Positions 7,739-14,813 of a stretch of DNA of 24,002 nucleotides are shown here, piece by piece. The stretch is from positions 1 to 24,002 of the forward strand of contig CAMVAR010000002.1 of NCBI GenBank assembly GCA_947165555.1, given 5' to 3'. The stretch's first letter is position 1, and each line of letters opens with the position of its first letter. The DNA is from an uncultured Pseudomonadota bacterium. Its GTDB lineage: Bacteria; Pseudomonadota; Alphaproteobacteria; Rs-D84. The notes under the pieces are model-generated. The model had not been told where the DNA came from. It did no database searches and worked only from the letters and a program-made list of their open reading frames with translations. The translations under genes and the position numbers were made by a program.

Positions 7739-7750
7739 AAACCTTGTGAA
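7721..7750 (-). promoter_or_regulatory. Promoter of the AsmA-like gene, overlapping the uvrB promoter
   Basis: On the minus strand TTCACA (7745-7750) is followed after 18 nt by TATAAT (7721-7726). The -10 lies in the palindrome CATTATAATG (7720-7729), which also offers TATAAT to the plus strand (7723-7728). Confidence 0.45.
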
Positions 7751-9734
7751 CAAAAAAATTTTTAATCTTGAAAGTAATTATAAACCGATGGGTGACCAAC
7801 CAACGGCAATTGCTGATTTGGTGACCGGGGTAAAATCTGGACGCAGGTCCCAGGTTTTATTGGGTGTAACCGGTTCGGGTAAAACATTTACAATGGCAAA
7901 TGTTATTGCCGAATTGGGGCGGCCGGCGTTACTGATGGCGCCAAATAAAATTTTGGCCGCGCAATTATACACGGAAATGAAGGCATTTTTTCCGCACAAT
8001 CATGTGGAATATTTTGTTTCATACTATGATTATTATCAGCCAGAGGCCTATATGCCTACAACCGATACGTATATTGATAAAGATGCGTCCATTAATGACC
8101 AATTGGACCGTATGCGACACAGTGCGACACGTGCCATGCTGGAAGAAAAAGATGTTATTGTGGTGTCGTCGGTATCGGCGATTTATGGTATGGGGTCGCC
8201 AGAGCAATATTCGGGAATGAAATTGGTGATACGTGTCGGCGATATGATGGGGCGGGGCGATGTTATGCGTGAATTGGTCAATATTCAATACAAACGTAAT
8301 GATGTCGGTTTTGACCGGGGTAATTTTCGGGTGCGGGGCGATACTTTGGATATATTTCCATCGCACAGCCAGGATAGGGCCTGGAAAATATCTTTCTGGG
8401 GTGATGAAATCGAAGAGATTTGGGAATTTGATACGCTGACCGGGGCCAAGTTAAATAAATTGGACCGGGTGGTTGTGTATCCAAATACACACTATGCAAC
8501 ACCAATGCCGTCAATTGTTCAGGCGATTGGTAATATTCGTAATGATTTGGCGACGCGTTTGCAATATTTTCATGAAAATATGAAATATGTCGAAGAACAA
8601 CGCCTGCGCGAACGCGTAAATATGGATATTGAAATGATGGAATCGACCGGAACGTGTCGTGGAATTGAAAATTATTCACGATACTTAACAGGGCGTGCAC
8701 CCGGGCAACCCCCGCCAACATTGTTTGAATATTTACCAAAAAATGCAATACTGTTTATTGACGAGAGTCATGTTACCGTGCCACAAATCGGTGCAATGTC
8801 CCGTGGGGACCGCGCACGCAAAGAGACACTTAGCCAGTATGGATTTCGGTTGCCGGCCTGTGTCGATAATAGACCATTGACATTTGAAGAATGGGATATG
8901 TTACGACCGCAAACAATATTCGTGTCGGCGACACCCGCCGATTGGGAAATGAATCAATCGGGTGGAATTGTTGCAGAACAGGTTATTCGCCCAACCGGTT
9001 TGTTGGACCCGGAATGTGTTGTGCGACCGATTAAAAACCAGGTTGATGATTTGTTGGATTCAATAAAGTCAACAAATGGGCGTGTGTTGGTAACAACGCT
9101 AACCAAAAAAATGGCGGAACAATTAACGGACTATTTAAATGAAAATGGCGTACGCGCACGATATCTGCACAGCGATATTGAAACCCTAGAACGTATCGAA
9201 TTGTTGCGTGATTTGCGCATGGGTAAATATGATGTGTTGGTTGGAATTAATTTATTGCGCGAAGGTTTGGATGTGCCGGAATGTGAATTGGTGGCAATTA
9301 TGGATGCCGACAAAGAAGGTTTTTTGCGGTCTGCGCGTTCACTGATTCAGACAATTGGGCGGGCGGCACGAAATGCAAATGGTCGGGTGATTCTTTATGC
9401 TGATGTGATTACGGAATCTATGCGGGCGGCGTTGGACGAAACCGCGCGGCGGCGCGAAAAACAGATGGCATATAATAATGCGCATGGTATTGTGCCAAAA
9501 ACGGTAACCAAGGCGATTTTTGATGAGGTTATTGATAAACAAGAAAAAACCGATAAAAAACGAAAATTCGTATATCGTTCGGATGGCGTTGTTGATGCCG
9601 AAACGTTGCGGCGTGAAATAAACGCGTTGACGAAAAAAATGAAACATGCGGCGGAAGATTTGGACTTTGAACACGCCGCAGAAATACGTGATGTTATTCG
9701 CAAAATGCAAGATGATTTATTATTATTGGAGTAA
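7746..9734 (+). CDS. uvrB: UvrABC excinuclease subunit B
   Basis: UvrB receives damaged DNA from UvrA, verifies the lesion and recruits UvrC in nucleotide excision repair. The 662-residue length is typical. Visible elements are Walker A GVTGSGKT (40-47), the lesion-probing beta-hairpin region YYDYYQPEAYMPTTDTYIDK (about 93-112), the Walker B/DEAD-like box FIDESHV near 337, helicase motifs V/VI (GINLLREGLDVPE ... QTIGRAARN), and the C-terminal UVR motif (KKMKHAAEDLDFEHAAEIRD) that contacts UvrC. I use the GTG at 7746 because it restores the standard N-terminus (FNLESNYKPMGDQPTAI); the internal ATG 7788 would cut into that motif. There is no SD and the -10 box is 7 nt upstream, so the mRNA is probably leaderless. 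tsaE follows 5 nt after the stop. Confidence 0.97.
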   Translation: MNKKIFNLESNYKPMGDQPTAIADLVTGVKSGRRSQVLLGVTGSGKTFTMANVIAELGRPALLMAPNKILAAQLYTEMKAFFPHNHVEYFVSYYDYYQPEAYMPTTDTYIDKDASINDQLDRMRHSATRAMLEEKDVIVVSSVSAIYGMGSPEQYSGMKLVIRVGDMMGRGDVMRELVNIQYKRNDVGFDRGNFRVRGDTLDIFPSHSQDRAWKISFWGDEIEEIWEFDTLTGAKLNKLDRVVVYPNTHYATPMPSIVQAIGNIRNDLATRLQYFHENMKYVEEQRLRERVNMDIEMMESTGTCRGIENYSRYLTGRAPGQPPPTLFEYLPKNAILFIDESHVTVPQIGAMSRGDRARKETLSQYGFRLPACVDNRPLTFEEWDMLRPQTIFVSATPADWEMNQSGGIVAEQVIRPTGLLDPECVVRPIKNQVDDLLDSIKSTNGRVLVTTLTKKMAEQLTDYLNENGVRARYLHSDIETLERIELLRDLRMGKYDVLVGINLLREGLDVPECELVAIMDADKEGFLRSARSLIQTIGRAARNANGRVILYADVITESMRAALDETARRREKQMAYNNAHGIVPKTVTKAIFDEVIDKQEKTDKKRKFVYRSDGVVDAETLRREINALTKKMKHAAEDLDFEHAAEIRDVIRKMQDDLLLLE

Positions 9735-9739
9735 TAAAA

Positions 9740-10153
9740 ATGACTGAAACATTTATCGCAAACAATATAAACGATACACGACGTTGGGCCGCGGGGTTCG
9801 CACAGAAACTGGTTGCGCCGGTCGTTGTGGCGTTGCATGGGGATTTGGGTGTCGGAAAATCAGAAATCGCACGGACGATTATAAAAACATTGTGTGGGGC
9901 CGATACGGTTGTCCCCAGTCCTACATTTACATTGGTACAATCGTATGTGTGTGGTAATGCAAAAATATCGCACTTTGATTTATATCGAATTTGTGATGTG
10001 TCGGAATTGGTTGAAATCGGGTTGGCGCATGCGATGGAAAATGATATTACATTGATAGAATGGCCTGATATCGCCCACGATATTTTGCCAGAAAACACAA
10101 TTCATGTTTATATTTCAGATTCGGGAAATGGACGAAAAATTGTTATATGTTAA
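9740..10153 (+). CDS. tsaE: tRNA threonylcarbamoyladenosine biosynthesis ATPase TsaE
   Basis: TsaE is the small P-loop ATPase that works with TsaB and TsaD to make the t6A37 modification of ANN-decoding tRNAs. The 137-residue length is near the family norm. Visible motifs are Walker A GDLGVGKS (34-41), SPTFTLVQSY (about 59-68), HFDLYRI (about 77-83), and IEWPD near 105-109, which holds the conserved Trp. It has a GGAG SD (9728-9731) inside the end of uvrB and is co-transcribed with it. Its TAA stop overlaps the TAA of the convergent ftsA-rpe frame: the shared TTAA at 10150-10153 puts the two coding ends across each other by 4 nt, leaving no room for a terminator. Confidence 0.93.
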   Translation: MTETFIANNINDTRRWAAGFAQKLVAPVVVALHGDLGVGKSEIARTIIKTLCGADTVVPSPTFTLVQSYVCGNAKISHFDLYRICDVSELVEIGLAHAMENDITLIEWPDIAHDILPENTIHVYISDSGNGRKIVIC

Positions 10154-11946
10154 ACCTGGGATGTGTGCGGTAATAATGACATTACCGCCAATGGAAAATC
10201 AGGTGCGTTTGCAATATACGAACCACTGACCAGTGCATCGGCACCCGCCGCCCAACATTTCGCCGCCGTGTCCGCGTTTATGCCGCCGTCCACCGAAATT
10301 GTATATTTTAATCCATATTTTTTTCGTGTTGCATTCAATGCGGAAATTTTAGTTAGTACAGAGTCATTAAATGCCTGGCCCGCGGCACCGGGTGGGACCG
10401 CCATAATCATAACTTCGTCTAAATCACGTAAAATTGTTTTTAATATTGTTATTTGGGTGTCCGGGTTCAGGGCGATGCCAACACGGCGTTTTGCACCACG
10501 TATCATACGCACCGCGTTGCGAACCCCGGATGTGTTCGTTGATAGTATTATTGTATCGGCCCCGGCGGCAATCGCGTCGCGTGCCCATTCGGTTGGGGCC
10601 TCGGTCATTAAATGGACGTGTAATGGGCCGTTCCAATATTTTCTTATTATGCGCAATTGGTCGATGCCACCGGCAATTTTATCAACGTATAGTCCATCCA
10701 TAATGTCAACGTGTATTGCCCCGATTTTCATCGTATGAAATAATTCATATGTTTCCGGACGCGTCATGTCAAAGCACAATGTGCTTGGGTAAATTGGCAG
10801 CAGTTCAGGGGTGCGACGTTTTCTTGTGGTACGTTTTTTTATATGAAACAATCCAATGATTTTATTATTTAACGAATCAATTTTCTTTGTACGATTTACG
10901 TATGCCTGTCGGTATGGTTCCCATGTTTGCCATATATAATCAGACAACGCGCGTACCGCCCCATCGGTCCCAATATTCTTTGTTGGCATGCCAAAACAGT
11001 CAGCCAAATGTTCGCCAATTGATACCGTGCGCCCATCGCCACCACCAAAAAAGATTTGTGTCGGTTTATATCGGGCAATATGCTTTTCGGCCGTGCTTTT
11101 GATTTGCGTGATTAATTCATTGAAAAATGGAATTACAATTTCATTAACATCCTCGCACGAAAATCCATAGGCCGGGTCGGCCGGACTGAAACGTGCCATT
11201 TCATTTGGACGCATGTTTGCAACCCTGTGTTTAATTCGTTCGGCGTCTGAAAACGGTATGTTAAATATATGTGATATTTGTGTCGTTAAATCATTACCAC
11301 CAACCGCAAAAGAATGAAACCATACCGGGCCACGGTCCGTCCATATTGATACCGTTGTGTCACGGGCACCAAAATCAATGAACATAACGTGTGATTTTGG
11401 TTGGCGTAAAACCGCGTTTTCCACAAAGTGTGGCGTGAAAAAACCAGATGGCATTATGTGGGCGCGGCGTAAAATCGCCAAAATTTTATTTATGTTGTCA
11501 TTATTAAAATATATTCCGGCAAATGTAGATTTTAATTCGGTATCAATGATTCCAATCGGCGACAATATGTTTTTAAAACCCGGCGTGTCATAGCGTAACG
11601 GAATTAAATGTAATCGTTCAAATCCAGACGGTGCATCAATTTCGGCAATTTGGTTATATATGTCGTTTTCACCAATCCTGTGTTCGGGCGGAAATGTTGT
11701 GGTTTGGGTTGATATGTTAAAATACGATGGACCAAAATCGCCCGTAATATACGCAGAATCAAAGTGCGCATTGATTTGATGTTCTAATTCGTCGATAACG
11801 GATTTTAATGCAAATACAATGTCACCATCATCAACACAGTGATATGCCGACCGGTCAATTGTTGCATTATGAACGTGGTGGGCAATTCCACGAACCCCAG
11901 ATGTGCCAATGTCCAGACACAAAAAAGATGAATTCATTATATTCAT
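10150..11946 (-). CDS. Fusion: FtsA cell-division protein followed by ribulose-phosphate 3-epimerase (Rpe) domain
   Basis: The frame of 598 residues has two complete parts. Residues 1-370 are FtsA, the actin-like Z-ring membrane tether: phosphate-1 LDIGTSGVRG (11-20), phosphate-2 FIDFGARDTTVS (189-200), AVGGNDLTTQI with a following AERIK helix (214-239), adenosine motif FFGGGDG (299-305), and an amphipathic segment KIDSLNNKIIGLFHIKKR (355-372) resembling the membrane-targeting tail. Residues about 383-598 are Rpe, the pentose-phosphate enzyme interconverting ribulose-5-P and xylulose-5-P. YPST gives Ser388, HVDIMDG gives His412 and Asp414, HVHLM gives His445, and SVDGGIN gives Asp553, so the metal and catalytic ligands are kept. 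The phosphate-side loop MAVPPGAAGQAF differs from the usual MTVNPGFGGQ. ATG 11946 overlaps the ftsQ stop as ATGA, indicating translational coupling. No start codon or SD is seen for a separate rpe. A 7-A run at the junction (10834-10840) leaves room for an indel artefact. Confidence 0.85.
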   Translation of the reverse strand: MNIMNSSFLCLDIGTSGVRGIAHHVHNATIDRSAYHCVDDGDIVFALKSVIDELEHQINAHFDSAYITGDFGPSYFNISTQTTTFPPEHRIGENDIYNQIAEIDAPSGFERLHLIPLRYDTPGFKNILSPIGIIDTELKSTFAGIYFNNDNINKILAILRRAHIMPSGFFTPHFVENAVLRQPKSHVMFIDFGARDTTVSIWTDRGPVWFHSFAVGGNDLTTQISHIFNIPFSDAERIKHRVANMRPNEMARFSPADPAYGFSCEDVNEIVIPFFNELITQIKSTAEKHIARYKPTQIFFGGGDGRTVSIGEHLADCFGMPTKNIGTDGAVRALSDYIWQTWEPYRQAYVNRTKKIDSLNNKIIGLFHIKKRTTRKRRTPELLPIYPSTLCFDMTRPETYELFHTMKIGAIHVDIMDGLYVDKIAGGIDQLRIIRKYWNGPLHVHLMTEAPTEWARDAIAAGADTIILSTNTSGVRNAVRMIRGAKRRVGIALNPDTQITILKTILRDLDEVMIMAVPPGAAGQAFNDSVLTKISALNATRKKYGLKYTISVDGGINADTAAKCWAAGADALVSGSYIANAPDFPLAVMSLLPHTSQV

Positions 11947-12623
11947 TTTACCAAAATTCGTGCCCCATCACGCATATCAAGAATCTTGATATCTTTGGAT
12001 AAAATCCGATGTTGTTCATTTAATGCCACCAATGTACCAATCGCCGCCGTTGGGTCGCTTTCCGGTAACATTACCGTTATGCCACCCGTTGTATATAAAT
12101 TCCAACGTCGGTTATCAATCATTTCAATATAATCGATATAGGATACCAAATTCATTGCGGCCTTGGTTATATCGGATATGTCGTTTGGCATTGTGCCACG
12201 AAATAAAACCGTCCCGGGGGTTTTGGACTGGGATGGTTTTTTGACGATTGTTCCATCCGCCGATAGGGGGTAAAAAGATGTGCCATCGGTCCATTCGGCA
12301 ACAGCATAGTATAACACGGTTCGGATGGCCAGATTACCATTTGGTAAACGTCGGGTTGCAGATTTTTTTATTCCCGGGGTTTTTAATATACGTTCGTTCA
12401 CCGTATTTAGATTTAAAGAATAAGAATGTGTTCCGGGGGCAATACCCGCCGCCGCAACCAGTGTGCCGGGGTCTTGGTCATTCGTGTCAGTTGTGACGGT
12501 GATATTACGTACGGTCGCGATTTTGCCGTGTCCCATAAATGTCATCGTCATGCGTGTTGCAAAATATATTGCAATTAATATCGCAAATACAAAAAACAGC
12601 CAAAACCACAGATTCCGTTTCAT
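11943..12623 (-). CDS. ftsQ: Cell-division protein FtsQ
   Basis: FtsQ is a bitopic divisome protein that links FtsB/FtsL to early division proteins. With ATG 12623 it has 226 residues: a short cytoplasmic MKRN, one membrane helix (about 5-24), a periplasmic POTRA-like domain (about 35-105) and the beta domain ending NRRWNLYTTGGITVMLPE ... ILDMRDGARILVK, where the Trp-Gly-LPE block and the final D-R are family landmarks. A longer frame runs upstream to 12713, but those 30 residues are not FtsQ-like and would span the promoter. The promoter at 12631-12658 puts the transcription start at or beside ATG 12623, with no SD, so I choose that start and predict a leaderless message. It is coupled to ftsA-rpe by an ATGA overlap. 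Confidence 0.92.
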   Translation of the reverse strand: MKRNLWFWLFFVFAILIAIYFATRMTMTFMGHGKIATVRNITVTTDTNDQDPGTLVAAAGIAPGTHSYSLNLNTVNERILKTPGIKKSATRRLPNGNLAIRTVLYYAVAEWTDGTSFYPLSADGTIVKKPSQSKTPGTVLFRGTMPNDISDITKAAMNLVSYIDYIEMIDNRRWNLYTTGGITVMLPESDPTAAIGTLVALNEQHRILSKDIKILDMRDGARILVK

Positions 12624-12630
12624 GAACGAT

Positions 12631-12658
12631 ATTATAGCATATTTTTGTGTAATATCAA
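12631..12658 (-). promoter_or_regulatory. ftsQ promoter placing the transcript start at the ATG
   Basis: On the minus strand TTGATA (12653-12658), a 16-nt spacer and TATAAT (12631-12636) form a near-consensus promoter. Only 7 nt (ATCGTTC) separate the -10 from ATG 12623. Confidence 0.7.
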
Positions 12659-12673
12659 ACCGTGTTAATAATT

Positions 12674-13054
12674 TTATATCGCGCGTAACAGATATCCGCG
12701 CCGAAACATACATTTCCGGTACGAACCAACCGAACGAGACGTTGCATTGCGTGGTACAGATAACAAAGAACGTTGTCCCACATCCCGATATTCATTTGAT
12801 TGAAACGTTACCCATAAACCATCCCAATCGGGCATGTTCGCGCTCTGATTCGGGGATAACAATTTTGCAAGACGTGACCGCGGCATGTATTCGGGTCGTG
12901 TGATGCCAAGGCATGCCTTGTGGTCACGGACAAACTGTTCCGTTGTAACAGATTCGTTTTCCCAATTTAAGATTGTGGCGTTATCGATACTGCCCCCGTT
13001 GGGGGATGCGCACCCGCATAATGCCACCAATAAAATTATTTTTATCATTTTCAT
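12674..13054 (-). CDS. Small putative lipoprotein, unknown function
   Basis: This 126-residue protein begins with a lipoprotein-type signal (MKMIKIILLVALCGC). Cys15 is the likely lipidated residue, although a Cys at -2 is unusual. The mature part has an acidic N-terminal half and a basic C-terminal segment ending SYRKCMFRRGYLLRAI, with two more cysteines (about 48 and 117). The closing Y-R-K-C-M-x-x-R-G-Y pattern is common in small alphaproteobacterial lipoproteins, but I know no function. It lies upstream of ftsQ on the same strand, 50 nt apart, yet ftsQ has its own promoter in the gap. The -10 box is 7 nt before ATG 13054 and no SD is present, another leaderless candidate. Confidence 0.75.
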   Translation of the reverse strand: MKMIKIILLVALCGCASPNGGSIDNATILNWENESVTTEQFVRDHKACLGITRPEYMPRSRLAKLLSPNQSANMPDWDGLWVTFQSNEYRDVGQRSLLSVPRNATSRSVGSYRKCMFRRGYLLRAI

Positions 13055-13061
13055 ATTTTAT

Positions 13062-13090
13062 ATTATAATTTAATTGCGTTTTTGTGGCAA
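13062..13090 (-). promoter_or_regulatory. Promoter of the small lipoprotein gene, leaderless arrangement
   Basis: On the minus strand TTGCCA (13085-13090), a 17-nt spacer and TATAAT (13062-13067) are followed by 7 nt and ATG 13054. It overlaps the divergent promoter at 13074-13103. Confidence 0.65.
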
Positions 13091-13103
13091 TAGTTTTTAT
13101 AAT
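13074..13103 (+). promoter_or_regulatory. Promoter of the 13129-16794 gene run
   Basis: TTGCGT (13074-13079), an 18-nt spacer and TATAAT (13098-13103) precede a leader of about 18-20 nt with a GGGGGAAAGAG SD. It interleaves with the minus-strand promoter at 13062-13090, so the two directions may compete or be co-regulated. Confidence 0.5.
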
Positions 13104-13128
13104 ATAAAAAACAAACCGGGGGAAAGAG

Positions 13129-13452
13129 ATGGCAATAAATGTCGAAAACTTTATAAAGTTGGCAAATTTTTATAATCAGGTTGCAAAGACTATGTCCGCA
13201 ATTTGTGTTACCAAGGGCGGAATTCCAATCGAAAATTATGTTGGTCGATTTTTTGCCGCAGATGTGTTAGAATTTATTGTCGAATATGGCGAACGGTTAA
13301 TCAAAGAAAGAAATGATGTCGGACCAGAAATTGTTGCGGTTGTCAAAAAGTTCCGTACGCAATTCGACCGGGTGCGCGATTTGACAACGCCAACCGAAAA
13401 GCCAATATATGAAATGACATTGGCTGAATTTGAAAAGGTAATGAATATATAG
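13129..13452 (+). CDS. Conserved-looking 107-aa cytoplasmic protein, unknown function
   Basis: This 107-residue protein has no signal peptide or membrane segment and is predicted largely alpha-helical (NVENFIKLANFYNQVAKTMS and ADVLEFIVEYGERLIKER read as amphipathic helices). The C-terminus MTLAEFEKVMNI also looks helical. I do not recognise a domain. A purine-rich SD (GGGGGAAAGAG, about 13118-13128) precedes ATG 13129. The gene is first in a run with the secretin-like lipoprotein 10 nt downstream and then lolC/E and lolD, so it may be an accessory of that lipoprotein. The clean codon use, SD and promoter make it very likely a real gene. Confidence 0.75.
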   Translation: MAINVENFIKLANFYNQVAKTMSAICVTKGGIPIENYVGRFFAADVLEFIVEYGERLIKERNDVGPEIVAVVKKFRTQFDRVRDLTTPTEKPIYEMTLAEFEKVMNI

Positions 13453-13462
13453 GGGAATATAA

Positions 13463-14794
13463 ATGAAATATGTACTACGATTTTGCGGTGTGATTTTTAC
13501 AATGTTTACAATTGCTGCCTGTATGCAGGGCGGTCAAAATCCAAATGCACCACAATATGACACGGTACAGGTTATTGACAACCTGGTAATTGATGATAAT
13601 GCGGTACCAATTTTTCCAAAAAAGGCCGCGTTAACAACAGATACGGCGCAGCATTTTTCATTAGAATTACCGAAACGCTGCACCGTAAATTGGGATAATC
13701 AGTCCGTGGTGTCTGTTGTGCCGGCGGAAAAAATTCAAATGGTGCGGTTGGATATGGGTGACCCGTTGCCGAATCTGAATGTATCAGATTACACGTTTAA
13801 AAAACAAACTGTTCGCGAAGCGTTGGATAAATTATTAGAAGGCACGGATATTGTTGTGGCCGAACAAGAACCAATGTATGAAAAAATATTTGGGTCGATT
13901 GCGGCGGGAAATTTGGCAGATGCGGTGGATTTGATGGCGCGGTTGGGGCGGGCATATTATTCGTATGATGCGGTCAATGGCGAAATAAAGTTATCTAATC
14001 GGACCAAGTGGATTATAAAAATGCCAAATGATGAAACGCTGATAATGGCATTGCTGGATGCAATGCATGGGGCCGACATGCGAAATTTATTGGTTGATTG
14101 GCAAGATAAAACACTGGTGTTTGAAGGTAATTATCAAACCGAACGTGAGGTTACGCGTCTGATTAACGATATTGCGTCCAAAAAATATGTTTTGGCGTGG
14201 GATATGGATGTGTACAGGGTTTATCCGCGCACAGATAGTCCAATTGTCTGGATGAATTTGTTGCCGGCATTTGGTGCGGGTAATGTTAAAATGTCTGTGC
14301 CGGGTGTTGTTGGTCGGGCGTTGGTTGTGGGGCCGGAAATAAATACCAAGACGTTACAGGAATTTATGGCGCAACAGGCCAATGTCGTACTAATATCCCA
14401 GGGACGATTTGTTGTCCCAGATGGGTGGCAATCGCGGTTTGATATTGGTGAATGTGGTAAAGAAGAACGGTTGGAAACGGATTTGATTGTGGGGGCGACC
14501 GCAAAATACGGTGATTTTGCCGGTAAAAATAAAATTGATGCAAAAATTGTTTTGCGGACCGGGCGGGGTGAATTGACGTCGTTTACAATTCCGTCCAGTG
14601 TCGGTGATAATTATGTTATAATTGGAATACCGACGCATTCATTCGTAACAACGCGGGAAACGTTAATAAGTCCGTTTGCGGAACTGGTCGTGTTTATGTC
14701 GCCACGATTAGTTACCGTTGTTGATGTTGATGATAATGTGCCGGATGTATCAATGTTGGTTGGGGATACGTTGCGGGATTTTTTGCGGGAATAA
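13463..14794 (+). CDS. Secretin-like lipoprotein (possible PilN/type IVb pilus-type relative)
   Basis: This 443-residue protein has a lipoprotein signal ending FTIAAC (Cys20). Residues about 95-135 (SDYTFKKQTVREALDKLLEG, then TDIVV) resemble the STN/N-domain found in secretins and related outer-membrane proteins. The region from about 195 to 260 resembles a second small N-domain (LLVDWQDKTLVFEGNYQTER...). The C-terminal end (TTRETLISPFAELVVFMSPR, then LVTVVD) matches the secretin ending where the barrel closes with an h-h-h-x-P-x-[LI]-V motif. It is shorter and more divergent than classical secretins, and no other pilus or secretion gene is in the window, so the assignment is tentative. SD AGGGGA (13451-13456) overlaps the end of the upstream gene. 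Confidence 0.5.
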   Translation: MKYVLRFCGVIFTMFTIAACMQGGQNPNAPQYDTVQVIDNLVIDDNAVPIFPKKAALTTDTAQHFSLELPKRCTVNWDNQSVVSVVPAEKIQMVRLDMGDPLPNLNVSDYTFKKQTVREALDKLLEGTDIVVAEQEPMYEKIFGSIAAGNLADAVDLMARLGRAYYSYDAVNGEIKLSNRTKWIIKMPNDETLIMALLDAMHGADMRNLLVDWQDKTLVFEGNYQTEREVTRLINDIASKKYVLAWDMDVYRVYPRTDSPIVWMNLLPAFGAGNVKMSVPGVVGRALVVGPEINTKTLQEFMAQQANVVLISQGRFVVPDGWQSRFDIGECGKEERLETDLIVGATAKYGDFAGKNKIDAKIVLRTGRGELTSFTIPSSVGDNYVIIGIPTHSFVTTRETLISPFAELVVFMSPRLVTVVDVDDNVPDVSMLVGDTLRDFLRE

Positions 14795-14813
14795 TTAAGG
14801 TTAGGAAATATAA

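Noticed and set aside
8278..8748. 156-residue minus-strand frame inside uvrB
   Set aside because: Shadow of uvrB; its composition is unlike a folded protein and there is no start signal.
10163..10738. 191-residue plus-strand frame opposite the Rpe domain
   Set aside because: It is antisense to conserved Rpe codons; no SD or domain, and its length is explained by the codon bias of the real gene.
12624..12713. 30-residue N-terminal extension of FtsQ
   Set aside because: It crosses the ftsQ promoter and is not FtsQ-like; the membrane helix begins right after ATG 12623.
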